Assembly (NCBI GenBank): GCA_035632095.1
Contig: DASQHM010000107.1
Location: 1 to 36,661 of the forward strand
From: DASQHM01 sp035632095
GTDB lineage: Bacteria; Pseudomonadota; Alphaproteobacteria; Ferrovibrionales; Ferrovibrionaceae
Direction of reading: 5' to 3'
DNA length: 36,661 nt
Shown here in pieces: positions 16,665 to 25,706 of this stretch (the stretch's first letter is position 1; each line of letters starts with the position of its first letter). The notes under the pieces were generated by a model, which was not told the DNA's origin, made no database searches, and saw nothing but the letters and a program-made list of their open reading frames with translations. The position numbers and the translations under genes were made by a program.

Positions 16665-18248
16665 ATGCATCGGATGCGCGACGAAGTTCACTACGGCGAC
16701 CGCGTCATGCGCTGCTATGCGGAGCGCCCGGCGCATGTGGACGCCTTGCTCAGAGCGGCAGTGAGGGCGCGCCCCGACGCCGAAGCGCTGACCGAAGGCG
16801 AGACGCGGATCACCTATGCCGAGCTGGATGCGGCGGTCGGCCGCATCGCGGGCAATCTGGCGGCAATCGGCATCGGCAAGGGCGATCGCGTCGCCCTGAT
16901 CCTCGGCAACCGCAGCGAATTCGTATCGGCGACCTTTGCGGTCGCCCGGCTCGGCGCGATTTCGGTGCCGCTCAACATTCGCCAGCGACAACCGGAAAAC
17001 GATTACGTGCTTCGCCATTCCGGCGCCAAAGCCGTGATCCACGAAGCCGATCTCGCCGCCGAGATTCCCGATGTCGCAAGCCTGCCGGAGCTGGCGCATC
17101 GCTTTGCGGTCGGCGGCAGCGCTGCCGGATCGCGGCCCTTCGCCGATCTGCAGCGCCCGGTCGCGGCGCCGGCGCCCGTGGACATCGCCGAAGAGGACAC
17201 TTTCAGCATCCTCTACACCTCGGGCACGACGGGGCGGCCCAAAGGCGCCATGCTGACCCATCTCGGCACCATGCATTCGTGCCTGCATTTCGTGCTCGGT
17301 TGGGGTCTTGGACCGGAAGACGTGAGCATCCTGGCAGTGCCCGCGTCGCACGTGACCGGCCTCGTCGCCGTCATACTTCCCATGGTGCTGGCGCAGGGCC
17401 GCACGGTCATCATGCCGGCGTTCAAGGCGCGGACGTATCTCGAACTGGCCGCGGCGGAGCGGGTCACCTACACCATCATCGTACCGGCCATGTACAACCT
17501 CTGCCTGCTCGATCCCGAATTCGACCGCTTCGATCTGTCGCGCTGGCGCGTGGGCGCCTACGGCGGCGCGCCCATGCCGGAGGCCACCATCAAGACCTTG
17601 GCGCAAAAGCTGCCGCGCATGGTTCTGTGCAATGCTTATGGCGCGACCGAGACCACGTCGCCGACCACCATGATGCCGCTCGGCCAGGGTATCGCGCACT
17701 CGGACAGCGTCGGCAAGGTCGTCGCCTGCGGCGAAGTGCGGATCATGGACGACGAGGGACGCGAAGTGGCGCCGGGCGAACCGGGCGAAATCTGGACCGC
17801 CGGGCCGATGGTCATCCCTGGCTACTGGAACAATCCGGAGGCGAACGCCGCCAACTTCGTCGGCGGCTTCTGGAAATCGGGCGACATCGGGTCGAAGGAT
17901 GCCGACGGCTATCTAAAAGTGTTCGATCGCAAGAAGGACATGATCAATCGCGCCGGATTCAAGGTCTATTCGGCGGAAGTCGAGAACGTGCTCAGCCATC
18001 ACCCGGAAATCGTCGAATGCGCCGTGATCGGGCGGCCCGATCCGGTGCTCGGCGAAAAGACGCACGCGTTCATCGTGCCGAAATCGGGCGCGGTTAGCGA
18101 GGCAGACATCCGCGCCTTCTGCCGCACCCGCATGGCCGACTACAAAATTCCCGACCGGATCACCTTCCTGGCGGATGCCTTGCCGCGGAACGCCAACGGC
18201 AAGATTCAAAAGCCTGCGCTGCGGGAAATGATCGCCGCCGAGGCGTGA
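16665..18248 (+). CDS. AMP-dependent acyl-CoA synthetase/ligase (ANL superfamily)
   Basis: This 527-residue enzyme activates a carboxylic acid as acyl-AMP and transfers it to CoA. The ATP-binding P-loop is at residues 184-193 (YTSGTTGRPKG begins at 184). The A5 motif NAYGATETTSP, the hinge region WKSGDIGSKDADGYLKVFDR, the A8 motif KKDMINRAGFKVYSAEVE and the catalytic Lys motif NANGKIQK are all present, so it should be active. ATG 16665 has a good ribosome binding site; the frame is open upstream to 16560 but those residues do not look like the family. It leads a plus-strand cluster with an SDR, an amidase and an aldo/keto reductase. The acid (fatty, aromatic or other) is not evident from sequence. 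Confidence 0.9.
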   Translation: MHRMRDEVHYGDRVMRCYAERPAHVDALLRAAVRARPDAEALTEGETRITYAELDAAVGRIAGNLAAIGIGKGDRVALILGNRSEFVSATFAVARLGAISVPLNIRQRQPENDYVLRHSGAKAVIHEADLAAEIPDVASLPELAHRFAVGGSAAGSRPFADLQRPVAAPAPVDIAEEDTFSILYTSGTTGRPKGAMLTHLGTMHSCLHFVLGWGLGPEDVSILAVPASHVTGLVAVILPMVLAQGRTVIMPAFKARTYLELAAAERVTYTIIVPAMYNLCLLDPEFDRFDLSRWRVGAYGGAPMPEATIKTLAQKLPRMVLCNAYGATETTSPTTMMPLGQGIAHSDSVGKVVACGEVRIMDDEGREVAPGEPGEIWTAGPMVIPGYWNNPEANAANFVGGFWKSGDIGSKDADGYLKVFDRKKDMINRAGFKVYSAEVENVLSHHPEIVECAVIGRPDPVLGEKTHAFIVPKSGAVSEADIRAFCRTRMADYKIPDRITFLADALPRNANGKIQKPALREMIAAEA

Positions 18249-18385
18249 GACTTGGCGGGCGAATTGAAATGCGTTCGGGACACTGAGACATTGCGATAAC
18301 AAAGAGTTGTAGCGCGTCCGCTTTGCCGCCAAGCTTTACTCAAGCCTCATATGTCAGGCGGAACAAACGGCAGGGGAGGATCGCC

Positions 18386-19147
18386 ATGGATCTCGGGTTG
18401 AAGGGCCTTAAGGCCATCGTGACGGGCGGCACCAAGGGCATCGGCCGCGCATCGGCAGAACGCCTTGCCGCCGAAGGCGCCGATGTGGCGATTTGCGCGC
18501 GCAACGCCGGCCAGGTCGAGGCAACCATAAAATCGCTGAAATCGAAGGGCGTGAACGCCAGCGGCGCCGCCATCGACGTGGGCGACGGGTCGGCCTTGAA
18601 GAAGTGGGTCGCGGATTCCGCCAAGGCACTCGGCGGCATCGACATCGTCGTGTGCAACGTCAGCGCGATCGCGATCAACAAGGACGAGGAGTCCTGGCAG
18701 AAGGAATTCAACGTCGACATGATGCACACGGTGCGGACCATCGAGGCGGCCATGCCGTACCTGGAGAAGTCGAAGGCTGGCTCGATCGTTGTGGTGTCGT
18801 CGGTGTCGGGATTCGAGATCGATTTCGCCGCGGGCCCATACGGCGCCATGAAGGCGGCGCTGATCCACTATTGCTCGGGCCTGTCGCACCAGCTCGCCTC
18901 GAAAGGCATCCGCGCCAACGCCGTCTCGCCGGGCAACACCTATTTCATCGACGGCGTGTGGAACCAGATCGAGAAGGGCATGCCCGATCTCTATAAGTCC
19001 GCGCTCGCCGCCAATCCCACGGGCCGCATGGCGCGGCCGGAGGAGATCGCCAACGGCGTCGCCTTCCTGGCGAGCCCGGCGGCGAGCTTCGTCACCGGCA
19101 CCAACCTCGTCATCGACGGCGCGCTCACCAAGCGCGTCCAGTTCTGA
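18386..19147 (+). CDS. Short-chain dehydrogenase/reductase (FabG-like fold)
   Basis: This 253-residue classical SDR has the NAD(P)-binding motif TGGTKGIG at residues 13-20, catalytic Y152 and K156 (PYGAMKAAL) and Ser near 139 (VVSSVSG). The usual NNAG motif is replaced by CNVSA (residues 90-94), as in some specialised SDRs. The Arg/Asn in ICARNAGQ after the second strand favours NADP(H). GGGGAGG lies directly upstream of the ATG at 18386, which fixes the start; an upstream in-frame start at 18323 is unnecessary. It follows the acyl-CoA ligase by 137 bases and precedes the amidase by 19, so it is probably in an operon with the amidase and the aldo/keto reductase. The substrate is unknown. Confidence 0.88.
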   Translation: MDLGLKGLKAIVTGGTKGIGRASAERLAAEGADVAICARNAGQVEATIKSLKSKGVNASGAAIDVGDGSALKKWVADSAKALGGIDIVVCNVSAIAINKDEESWQKEFNVDMMHTVRTIEAAMPYLEKSKAGSIVVVSSVSGFEIDFAAGPYGAMKAALIHYCSGLSHQLASKGIRANAVSPGNTYFIDGVWNQIEKGMPDLYKSALAANPTGRMARPEEIANGVAFLASPAASFVTGTNLVIDGALTKRVQF

Positions 19148-19166
19148 CGCGCCGGGGTTTGCGTCC

Positions 19167-20111
19167 ATGGCGACCTTGACCAAACACACCATCCACAAAG
19201 AGCACGGCCATTGCGGCTGGAACAACGCCTTCAAGCCGGCGCTGACCATTGCGCCGGGAACCACGGTCGATTTCGAGACCCGCGACGCCTCCGGCGGCCA
19301 ACTTACCGCCAAGTCAACGGCCGCCGATGTGCCAAAACTCGATCTGGCGCTGGTCAATCCGGTGACCGGGCCGGTCTATGTGGATGGGGCCGAACCCGGC
19401 GACGTCTTGAAGGTGACCGTGCTCGGCTTCCAGCCATCGGGCTGGGGCTGGACCGCGAACATTCCGGGTTTCGGCCTGCTCGCCGATCAGTTCCCAGAGC
19501 CAGCGCTGCATCAGTGGAAATACGCGACCGACGGCAAATCGCCCGCCATGTTCGGGCCCGGCGGACGCGTGCCGATCCGCCCGTTCACCGGAACCATCGG
19601 CGTCGCGCCGGCGGAACCCGGTTTGCACAGCATCATCCCGCCGCGCCGCGTCGGCGGAAACATGGACGTGCGCGACATCGCCGAAGGCACGGAGCTCTAT
19701 CTTCCGGTGGAGTGCAAGGGCGCGATCTTTTCGGTCGGCGATACCCACGCGGCGCAGGGCGACGGCGAGGTCTGCGGCACGGCGATCGAAAGTCCGATCG
19801 GCGTTTCGTTGAAGTTCGACGTGATCAAGCGCATGCCGCTCAAGTTTCCGCGCTATACGACGTCGGGCCCGGTGGCTCGGCATATCGACTCGAAGGGCTA
19901 CGAGGTGGTGACCGGGATCGGGCCCGACCTGATGCGGGGCGCCAAGGATGCGATCTCGGGCATGGTCGACCTGCTGTCGAAGCGGCACGGCATGAAGCCG
20001 GTCGAGGCCTACATGCTGCTCAGCGTTTGCGCCGACCTTCGCATCAGCTCGATTGTCGACGTGCCCAATTGGGTGGTGAGCTGCTACTTCCCGCGCCAGG
20101 TTCTGGACTAG
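19167..20111 (+). CDS. Acetamidase/formamidase family protein
   Basis: This 314-residue protein belongs to the FmdA/AmdA family, which hydrolyses short-chain amides (formamide, acetamide) to acid and ammonia. The family signature is clear: VGDTHAAQGDGEVCGTAIE near residues 191-209, with GWTANIPGFGLL near 93-104 and the C-terminal SVCADLRISSIVDVPNW. Its length matches the shorter bacterial members. It sits between an SDR and an aldo/keto reductase with gaps of 19 and 22 bases, an operon arrangement. Members of this family are often annotated next to amide or urea transporters. Whether it works with the Liv-type array upstream is speculation. The ribosome binding site is weak (GGGG), so coupling to the SDR is likely. 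Confidence 0.9.
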   Translation: MATLTKHTIHKEHGHCGWNNAFKPALTIAPGTTVDFETRDASGGQLTAKSTAADVPKLDLALVNPVTGPVYVDGAEPGDVLKVTVLGFQPSGWGWTANIPGFGLLADQFPEPALHQWKYATDGKSPAMFGPGGRVPIRPFTGTIGVAPAEPGLHSIIPPRRVGGNMDVRDIAEGTELYLPVECKGAIFSVGDTHAAQGDGEVCGTAIESPIGVSLKFDVIKRMPLKFPRYTTSGPVARHIDSKGYEVVTGIGPDLMRGAKDAISGMVDLLSKRHGMKPVEAYMLLSVCADLRISSIVDVPNWVVSCYFPRQVLD

Positions 20112-20133
20112 AAGACTCGGAGAGGATCTGCCC

Positions 20134-21147
20134 ATGGACTACCGCACCCTCGGCATGAGCGGCATGAAGGTCTCGCCGATCTGCCTCGGCACCATGATGT
20201 TCGGCGGGCCGACCGACGAGCGCACTTCGGCCCGCATCGTCGCCAGCGCGCGCGACGCCGGCATCAACTTCCTCGATACGGCCGACGCCTACAACGACGG
20301 CCGGTCCGAGGAAGTCTGCGGCCGCATCATCAAGGCGGACCGCGACAAATGGGTGGTCGCCACCAAACTCTGCAATGCCATGGGAAAGGGGCCGAACGAG
20401 GCCGGCCTGTCGCGCAAATGGCTGATGCAGGCGCTGGACGCCAGCCTGAAGCGCCTCGGCACCGACTACATCGACGTCTATTACTTGCACAAGGAAGACC
20501 TGGCCACGCCGCTCGAAACCACCGTGCGGGCCATGGGCGACGCGGTTGGCGCCGGCAAGGTGCGCCATTTCGGCGTGTCCAATCATCGCTCGTGGCGCCT
20601 GGCGGAGATCTGCAGCCTCTGCGACCGCATGGGCATCGATCGGCCCGTGGCGAGCCAGCCGTACTACAACGCCATGAACCGCATGCCGGAAGTGGAGCAT
20701 TTGCCGGCCTGCGCCAACTATGGCCTCGGCGTCGTGGCCTACAGCCCGCTGGCGCGCGGCGTGCTCACGGGAAAATACGATCCGGACGCGCCGCCGCCCG
20801 ACGACAGCCGCGCCGGCCGCCAGGACCGTCGCATGATGCAAACCGAGTGGCGCCGCGAATCGCTGCTGATTGCGCGCGAGATCAAGGCGCATGCGGAGAA
20901 GCGCGGCCTTTCCGCCGGGCAATTCGCCGTGCTCTGGGTGCTCAACAATCGGCTGGTCACCGCCACCATCGCCGGCCCGCGCACCGAAGCGCAGTGGGCA
21001 GATTATCTCGGCGCGCTGCAGCACAAGTTCACCGCGGCCGACGAGGCGCTGGTGGATCGGCTGGTCGCCACCGGCCATCCGTCGACGCCGGGATACAACG
21101 ATCCGGCCTATCCCATCGAAGGCCGCCGGCCGCGCACGTCCGGCTGA
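20134..21147 (+). CDS. Aldo/keto reductase
   Basis: This 337-residue (beta/alpha)8 NADPH-dependent oxidoreductase carries the full catalytic tetrad: D48 and Y53 (NFLDTADAYNDGRSEE), K78 (VVATKLC) and H119 (YLHKED). The cofactor region near the C-terminus is also typical (TATIAGPRTEAQWADYL). It starts with the usual MDYRTLGMSGMKVSPICLG beta-hairpin. GAGAGGA precedes the ATG at 20134. It closes the ligase-SDR-amidase-reductase cluster; 93 bases follow before the ABC transporter gene. It would reduce an aldehyde or ketone of the pathway; the substrate cannot be named. Confidence 0.9.
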   Translation: MDYRTLGMSGMKVSPICLGTMMFGGPTDERTSARIVASARDAGINFLDTADAYNDGRSEEVCGRIIKADRDKWVVATKLCNAMGKGPNEAGLSRKWLMQALDASLKRLGTDYIDVYYLHKEDLATPLETTVRAMGDAVGAGKVRHFGVSNHRSWRLAEICSLCDRMGIDRPVASQPYYNAMNRMPEVEHLPACANYGLGVVAYSPLARGVLTGKYDPDAPPPDDSRAGRQDRRMMQTEWRRESLLIAREIKAHAEKRGLSAGQFAVLWVLNNRLVTATIAGPRTEAQWADYLGALQHKFTAADEALVDRLVATGHPSTPGYNDPAYPIEGRRPRTSG

Positions 21148-21240
21148 GCGGACATTCCGGTCGCGATCGTCGAATAACTTGATTTCGCCGAATTCGTCTC
21201 CAGAGTGGCGGGCGGCGCATTCGACGCATCGGAGCCGGCG

Positions 21241-22983
21241 ATGATCCAAGCGAAGCGATTCACGTGGCGCGAATTCTGGGCCTTGTCGCGGCCCTATTGG
21301 TTCTCGGATGAACGCTGGTCGGCGCGCGGATTGCTCGCCCTGATCGTCGGCTTGAATCTCGGTCAGGTTTACTTGAGCGTGGTGTTCAACGAGTGGAACA
21401 ACCTCTTCTACAATGCCCTGCAAGAATACAATCAACCGGAATACTTCCACCAACTCCTGCGCTTCTGCGTCATCGCGGCGATCTACATCGTCACTCTGGT
21501 CTACGCCTTCTATCTCAACCAGATGCTGCAGATCCGCTGGCGGCGCTGGCTGACCGAGCATTACCTGCAGCGCTGGCTGGCGCACCGCGCCTACTATCAC
21601 CTGCAGCTCGAAGGCTTCGGCACCGACAACCCGGACCAGCGCATCTCCGAGGATTTGGCGCAATTCGTGCAGTTCACCCTGGATATCGGTCTTGGCCTGT
21701 TGAATTCCGCGGTCACGCTGGTGTCGTTTCTCACCATCCTGTGGGCCTTGTCCGGCGCCTTGAGCTTCACCGTCTTCGGCACCACGATCGATATTCCCGG
21801 CTACATGCTTTGGGCCGCGCTCGTTTACGCCGTCGCCGGGACCTGGCTGACCCATGTGATCGGCCGCCCGCTGATCGGCCTCAACTTCAACCAGCAGCGC
21901 TTCGAGGCGGATTTCCGCTTCGCCATGGTGCGATTGCGCGAAAACGCCGAGGCCGTCGCCCTCTACGGCGGCGAGGAGCGCGAGCACGACGGGTTCACGC
22001 GCCGGTTCGCCTTCGTGTTCCAGAACTGGTGGGCACTCATGGGCCGGCAGAAAACGGTCTATTGGCTGCGCTACGGATATCAGCAGGTGGCGGTCGTCTT
22101 CCCCTTCGTGGTGGCGGCGCCGCGTTACTTCGGGAAGACGATCCAACTCGGCGGCCTGATGCAAATCGCATCCGCTTTCGGCCAGGTGCAAAGCTCCCTG
22201 TCGTTCTTCGTCGACTCCTATACCGCGATCGCCAGGTGGCGCGCCGTCGTCGAACGCTTGATCACCTTCGAACGGGCGGTCCGGGAAGCAAACCTCGTGG
22301 GCCAGGGTTCGGCCATCGCATTGCAGAGCAGCGCGGACGCTTCGCTCCATGTTTCCACGCTGGAACTGCAACTGCCGAACGGCGCGCCGCTGGTCGCCGA
22401 AGCGGCGATGGACGTCGCGGCGGGCGAAACGGTGTTGATCTCGGGCCCCTCGGGCAGCGGCAAGTCGACGTTGTTCCGGGCGCTTGCCGGCATCTGGCCG
22501 TTCGGACGCGGCGTGGTGAAGGTGCCTAAGGACGCCAAGGTGATGTTCCTGCCGCAGAAGCCCTACATGCCGCTCGGCACCTTGGGCGAGGCCTTGAGCT
22601 ATCCGGAGCCGGCCGCGCAATCCTCGGAGGCGGACAAGCGGCGGGCCCTCGCCGATTGCGGCCTCGAGCATCTGGCCGAACGGCTCGACGAGGAGCAGAA
22701 CTGGGGTCAGGTCCTGTCGCCGGGCGAGCAGCAACGCGTGGCCTTTGCCCGGGTCCTGCTGAAGCGGCCGGACTGGGTGTTCCTTGACGAAGCCACCGCG
22801 GCCCTGGACGAGCCTCTGGAGCAGGCGCTGTACGCCAAGCTCCACGAGCGCTTGCCGCGCATCACCGTCGTCAGCATCGGCCATCGGCCCGGCGTGGCGC
22901 AGTACCATGGCCGCCGGCTGGCGCTTCACCCGGCCTCCGGCGGCGCCCGCCTGGACCCGGTTTCGGCGGCTGCGGTCTTATAA
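21241..22983 (+). CDS. SbmA/BacA/YddA-like ABC transporter, fused membrane and ATPase domains
   Basis: This 580-residue half-transporter has an N-terminal ABC_membrane_2 (SbmA_BacA-type) domain and a C-terminal ATPase. The membrane part begins FTWREFWALSRPYWFSDERW and includes FNEWNNLFYNALQEYN, WRRWLTEHYLQRWLAHRAYY and NPDQRISEDL, all hallmarks of this family. The ATPase has Walker A GPSGSGKST at residues 402-410, LSPGEQQRVAFARVLL as signature and VFLDEATAALDE as Walker B. Relatives include E. coli YddA and mycobacterial Rv1819c, which move peptides or vitamin B12; plain SbmA/BacA lack the ATPase. The start ATG 21241 gives the family N-terminus. It may be last in the preceding operon or stand alone. 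Confidence 0.9.
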   Translation: MIQAKRFTWREFWALSRPYWFSDERWSARGLLALIVGLNLGQVYLSVVFNEWNNLFYNALQEYNQPEYFHQLLRFCVIAAIYIVTLVYAFYLNQMLQIRWRRWLTEHYLQRWLAHRAYYHLQLEGFGTDNPDQRISEDLAQFVQFTLDIGLGLLNSAVTLVSFLTILWALSGALSFTVFGTTIDIPGYMLWAALVYAVAGTWLTHVIGRPLIGLNFNQQRFEADFRFAMVRLRENAEAVALYGGEEREHDGFTRRFAFVFQNWWALMGRQKTVYWLRYGYQQVAVVFPFVVAAPRYFGKTIQLGGLMQIASAFGQVQSSLSFFVDSYTAIARWRAVVERLITFERAVREANLVGQGSAIALQSSADASLHVSTLELQLPNGAPLVAEAAMDVAAGETVLISGPSGSGKSTLFRALAGIWPFGRGVVKVPKDAKVMFLPQKPYMPLGTLGEALSYPEPAAQSSEADKRRALADCGLEHLAERLDEEQNWGQVLSPGEQQRVAFARVLLKRPDWVFLDEATAALDEPLEQALYAKLHERLPRITVVSIGHRPGVAQYHGRRLALHPASGGARLDPVSAAAVL

Positions 22984-23106
22984 CATATAATTTATGTGAT
23001 TTAAATGTATTTGACGGCTGGCGACGTATAAAATAGCGTCGCCCCGAACTGGCGCACGGCCAAATGCCTGGGTCAACGCAGCGTGCCGCGCCGGACAGGG
23101 GGATGC
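22984..23106 (+). promoter_or_regulatory. AT-rich leader of the sulfonate/nitrate-type importer
   Basis: This 123-base gap begins with an unusually AT-rich stretch in a GC-rich window. It contains a perfect TATAAT (22986-22991) and a TTGACG (23011-23016), but they do not pair with normal spacing. A hairpin GGCGACG/CGTCGCC (23020-23026 with 23037-23043) carries the AT-rich TATAAAATAG loop. It probably holds the promoter and perhaps a regulator site for the three-gene importer downstream. GGGGGA upstream of the ATG at 23107 is the ribosome binding site. Confidence 0.45.
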
Positions 23107-24099
23107 ATGACCAAGATAAGCCGCAGACACGGCCTTTCGGCCTTGGCGGGCCTTGTGGCACTAGGACTTGCAGCCGCCCTTGCCGGCAATGCGACGGCCG
23201 CGCCGAAGCAAATCAACATCGACTATTCGTACTACAACCCGGTCAGCCTGGTTCTGAAGGAGAAGGGCTGGGTCGAGGAAGAATTCTCCAAGGACGGCAT
23301 CGGCGTGCAATGGGTGCTGACCCTGGGCTCCAACAAGGCCATCGAATTCCTGAACGCCGGCGCGATCGACTTCGGCGCCACGGCCGGTTCGGCGGCGCTG
23401 CTGGCGCGCGCCAATTCCATACCCATCAAGGCCGTCTACATCTACTCGCGCCCCGAATGGACGGCGCTGGTGGTGCGCGCCGATTCGCCCATCAAGTCGG
23501 TCGCCGACCTGAAGGGCAAGCGCATCGCCGTCACCAAGGGCACCGATCCCTACATCTTCCTGCTGCGCGCGCTCGACAAGTTCGGCGTGAGCGAGTCCGA
23601 CGTTCAGGAAGTCCTGTTGCAGCATCCGCTCGGCAAGGTCGCGCTGGAAAAAGGCGAGGTGGACGCCTGGGCCGGTCTCGACCCGCATATGGCGCAGACC
23701 GAGCTCGAGCAGCACTCGCGGCTCTTCTACCGCAACACCGACTTCAACACCTACGGCTTCCTCAACACGCGCGAAGCCTTCGCCAAGGAAAACCCGAAGC
23801 TGGTGGAGCGCGTGATCCAGGTCTACGAGAAGGGCCGCAAATGGGCGCTCGCCAATCCCGATGACTTCCGCGCCATCGTGGCGGCGCAGACCAAGGTCAG
23901 CGATCCGGTGGCGAAGCTGCAACTCGAGCGCAATGACTTGTCCAATCCGGTGATCGGCGAGGAGCACGTCAAGGCCATCATCGCCGCCGGCCAGGTATTG
24001 CAGAAGACCGGCCTGATCGAGGCCGGCGTCGACGTGCCGAAGCTCGCGGCCGATCTGATCGATCCGCAATACGTTCGCCGAGCGGTCGCGGCGAAGTAA
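23107..24099 (+). CDS. Sulfonate/nitrate/taurine-type ABC importer, periplasmic binding protein
   Basis: This 330-residue SsuA/NMT1-type binding protein has an N-terminal signal with SRRHGLS followed by a hydrophobic run ending near AAA-PKQINIDY, so it may use the Tat route. Family features are INIDYSYYNPVSLVLKEKGWVEEEF, LTLGSNKAIEFLNAGAIDFG and VADLKGKRIAVTKGTDPYIFLLRAL. The DAWAGLDPHMA segment near residues 192-202 contributes to the ligand site in SsuA-like proteins. It heads an operon with permease (7-base gap) and ATPase. No desulfonating enzyme (SsuD/TauD) is nearby, so whether the ligand is a sulfonate, taurine, nitrate or a thiamine precursor remains open; the SsuA-like lobe sequence makes an aliphatic sulfonate the first guess. 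Confidence 0.88.
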   Translation: MTKISRRHGLSALAGLVALGLAAALAGNATAAPKQINIDYSYYNPVSLVLKEKGWVEEEFSKDGIGVQWVLTLGSNKAIEFLNAGAIDFGATAGSAALLARANSIPIKAVYIYSRPEWTALVVRADSPIKSVADLKGKRIAVTKGTDPYIFLLRALDKFGVSESDVQEVLLQHPLGKVALEKGEVDAWAGLDPHMAQTELEQHSRLFYRNTDFNTYGFLNTREAFAKENPKLVERVIQVYEKGRKWALANPDDFRAIVAAQTKVSDPVAKLQLERNDLSNPVIGEEHVKAIIAAGQVLQKTGLIEAGVDVPKLAADLIDPQYVRRAVAAK

Positions 24100-24106
24100 C
24101 CGCGTC

Positions 24107-24973
24107 ATGGCCGAAGCCGACGCCAACATCGAGCCGGCCGTCGCGCTTGACGCGGACGCGGTCTCGACGCCGCGAATTTCGCGGCGGCGTTGGCGAGGCC
24201 TGCGCGGCCTGATTCTTCCGGTCCTGCTGCTGGCAATCTGGGAGTCGCTGTCGCGCTTCGGCGTCGTTCCGGTCAACTTGCTGCCGGCGCCGTCGCTGGT
24301 GTTGTGGACGCTTTGGAATCTCGCCGCGGCCGGGCATCTGGCCGTGCATATCGGCATCACCCTCGAGCGCGTGGCGCTCGGCTTCCTGGCGGGCGCCGCG
24401 GCGGCGACGCTGTTGGGCGCACTGACCGGATATTCGGCGCGCTGGCGCGAAGTGCTCGATCCGACGCTCCAGTCGCTCCGCGCCATTCCTTCCATCGCCT
24501 GGGTGCCGCTGTTCGTGCTCTGGCTCGGCATCTTCGAGGCGTCCAAGATCGCCTTGATCGCGCTCGGCGCGTTCTTCCCGGTCTATCTGGAGCTGATGAG
24601 CGGCATCGAGCACGTCGACCGCAAGCTGGTGGAGGTCGGGCGCATGTACGGCATGAGCGGCGCGACCTTGGTTCGGCGCGTCTTGCTGCCGGCGACGTTG
24701 CCGTATTACCTGGTGGGCTTGCGGGGCGGGCTCGGCCTCGGATGGATGTTCGTGATCGCCGCCGAGCTCATGGGCGCCAGCTCCGGCCTCGGCTATTTGC
24801 TGGTCGAGGGTCAGGAGACCAGCCGGCCGGCCGTGATCATCGCCAGCATCCTGCTGTTCGCGATCTTCGGGAAATTGACGGATCTGGCGTTGGAACGCCT
24901 CGGCCGCCGTTTCCTCGGCTGGCAGGACAGTTTCCGTGCCGCGCAGGAAAGGCAAGCCGATGCTCCGCGTTGA
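24107..24973 (+). CDS. Sulfonate/nitrate/taurine-type ABC importer, permease
   Basis: This 288-residue BPD_transp_1 membrane protein of the SsuC/TauC type has a basic cytoplasmic N-terminus followed by a first helix (LRGLILPVLLLAIWESLSRF) and several more. The region ERVALGFLAGAAAATLLGALTGY and the EAA-like cytoplasmic loop EVGRMYGMSGATLVRRVLLPATLPYYLVGLRGG that contacts the ATPase are family features. The ending ERLGRRFLGWQ is typical of SsuC. The ATPase gene starts inside its last codons (14-base overlap), so the two are translationally coupled. It forms the inner-membrane channel for the ligand delivered by the binding protein upstream. Confidence 0.9.
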   Translation: MAEADANIEPAVALDADAVSTPRISRRRWRGLRGLILPVLLLAIWESLSRFGVVPVNLLPAPSLVLWTLWNLAAAGHLAVHIGITLERVALGFLAGAAAATLLGALTGYSARWREVLDPTLQSLRAIPSIAWVPLFVLWLGIFEASKIALIALGAFFPVYLELMSGIEHVDRKLVEVGRMYGMSGATLVRRVLLPATLPYYLVGLRGGLGLGWMFVIAAELMGASSGLGYLLVEGQETSRPAVIIASILLFAIFGKLTDLALERLGRRFLGWQDSFRAAQERQADAPR

Positions 24974-25697
24974 ACGGGTGGCCAAGACCTTCGAGAACGG
25001 CCTCGCGGCGTTGCAGCCGGTCAGCTTTCACGTCGGGCAAGGCGAGATCGTCGGCCTGCTCGGCACCAGCGGTTCCGGCAAATCCACGTTGCTCCGCATC
25101 ATCGGAGGTCTGCACCATGCCAGCGCCGGCCAGGTGCTGGTCGGACGCCTGCCAGTGCGCGCGCCTCGCTTGGAAATCGGGCTGGTGTTCCAGGAACCGC
25201 GGCTCATGCCTTGGCTCACGGTCGAGGAAAACGTCCGCTTCGGGCTCTATCGGCTGTCGAAGGACGAGCAAGCGGCGCTGGCGCGCGAGGCGCTGAACAA
25301 GGTCGGTCTGCTGCATTTCGCCGCGGTCTATCCGCGGCAGTTGTCGGGCGGCATGGCGCAACGGGTCGCCATCGCGCGCGCCCTGGTGACGCGGCCCTCG
25401 TTGCTGCTGTTGGACGAGCCGTTCAGCGCGCTCGACGCGTTCACGCGATTGCAGCTTCAAGAACATCTGCTGAAGACGTGGGAATACGACCGGCCGACCA
25501 TGTTGTTCGTGACCCACGACATCGAGGAGGCGCTGGCGCTCAGCGATCGGGTGGTGGTGCTGCGCGGCCATCCGGGCCGCGTCGATTCCGATTTCGCGCT
25601 GGATGACCTGACGCGGCCGCGCAAGCGCACCGACGCGGGCTTTCAAGCGTGGAAGGCGCGCATCCTCGACCGGCTGGATCTGTCGCTCGATATTTAA
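24960..25697 (+). CDS. Sulfonate/nitrate/taurine-type ABC importer, ATPase
   Basis: This 245-residue ATPase has Walker A GTSGSGKST at residues 35-43, a Q-loop GLVFQEPRLMPWLTVEENV, the signature QLSGGMAQRVAIARALV, Walker B LLLLDEPFSALDAFTR and the H-loop TMLFVTHDIEEAL. The QEPRLMPW Q-loop is typical of the SsuB/TauB/NrtD group. The start at 24960 (MLRVERVAK) overlaps the permease by 14 bases; an upstream start at 24936 would add eight residues. The gene ends 10 bases before the convergent LuxR-type regulator. It powers the importer encoded directly upstream. Confidence 0.92.
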   Translation: MLRVERVAKTFENGLAALQPVSFHVGQGEIVGLLGTSGSGKSTLLRIIGGLHHASAGQVLVGRLPVRAPRLEIGLVFQEPRLMPWLTVEENVRFGLYRLSKDEQAALAREALNKVGLLHFAAVYPRQLSGGMAQRVAIARALVTRPSLLLLDEPFSALDAFTRLQLQEHLLKTWEYDRPTMLFVTHDIEEALALSDRVVVLRGHPGRVDSDFALDDLTRPRKRTDAGFQAWKARILDRLDLSLDI

Positions 25698-25706
25698 GAC
25701 AGGGCG

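Noticed and set aside
20044..22929. 961-residue open frame on the minus strand
   Set aside because: It is antisense to the aldo/keto reductase and ABC transporter genes, with composition typical of shadow frames.
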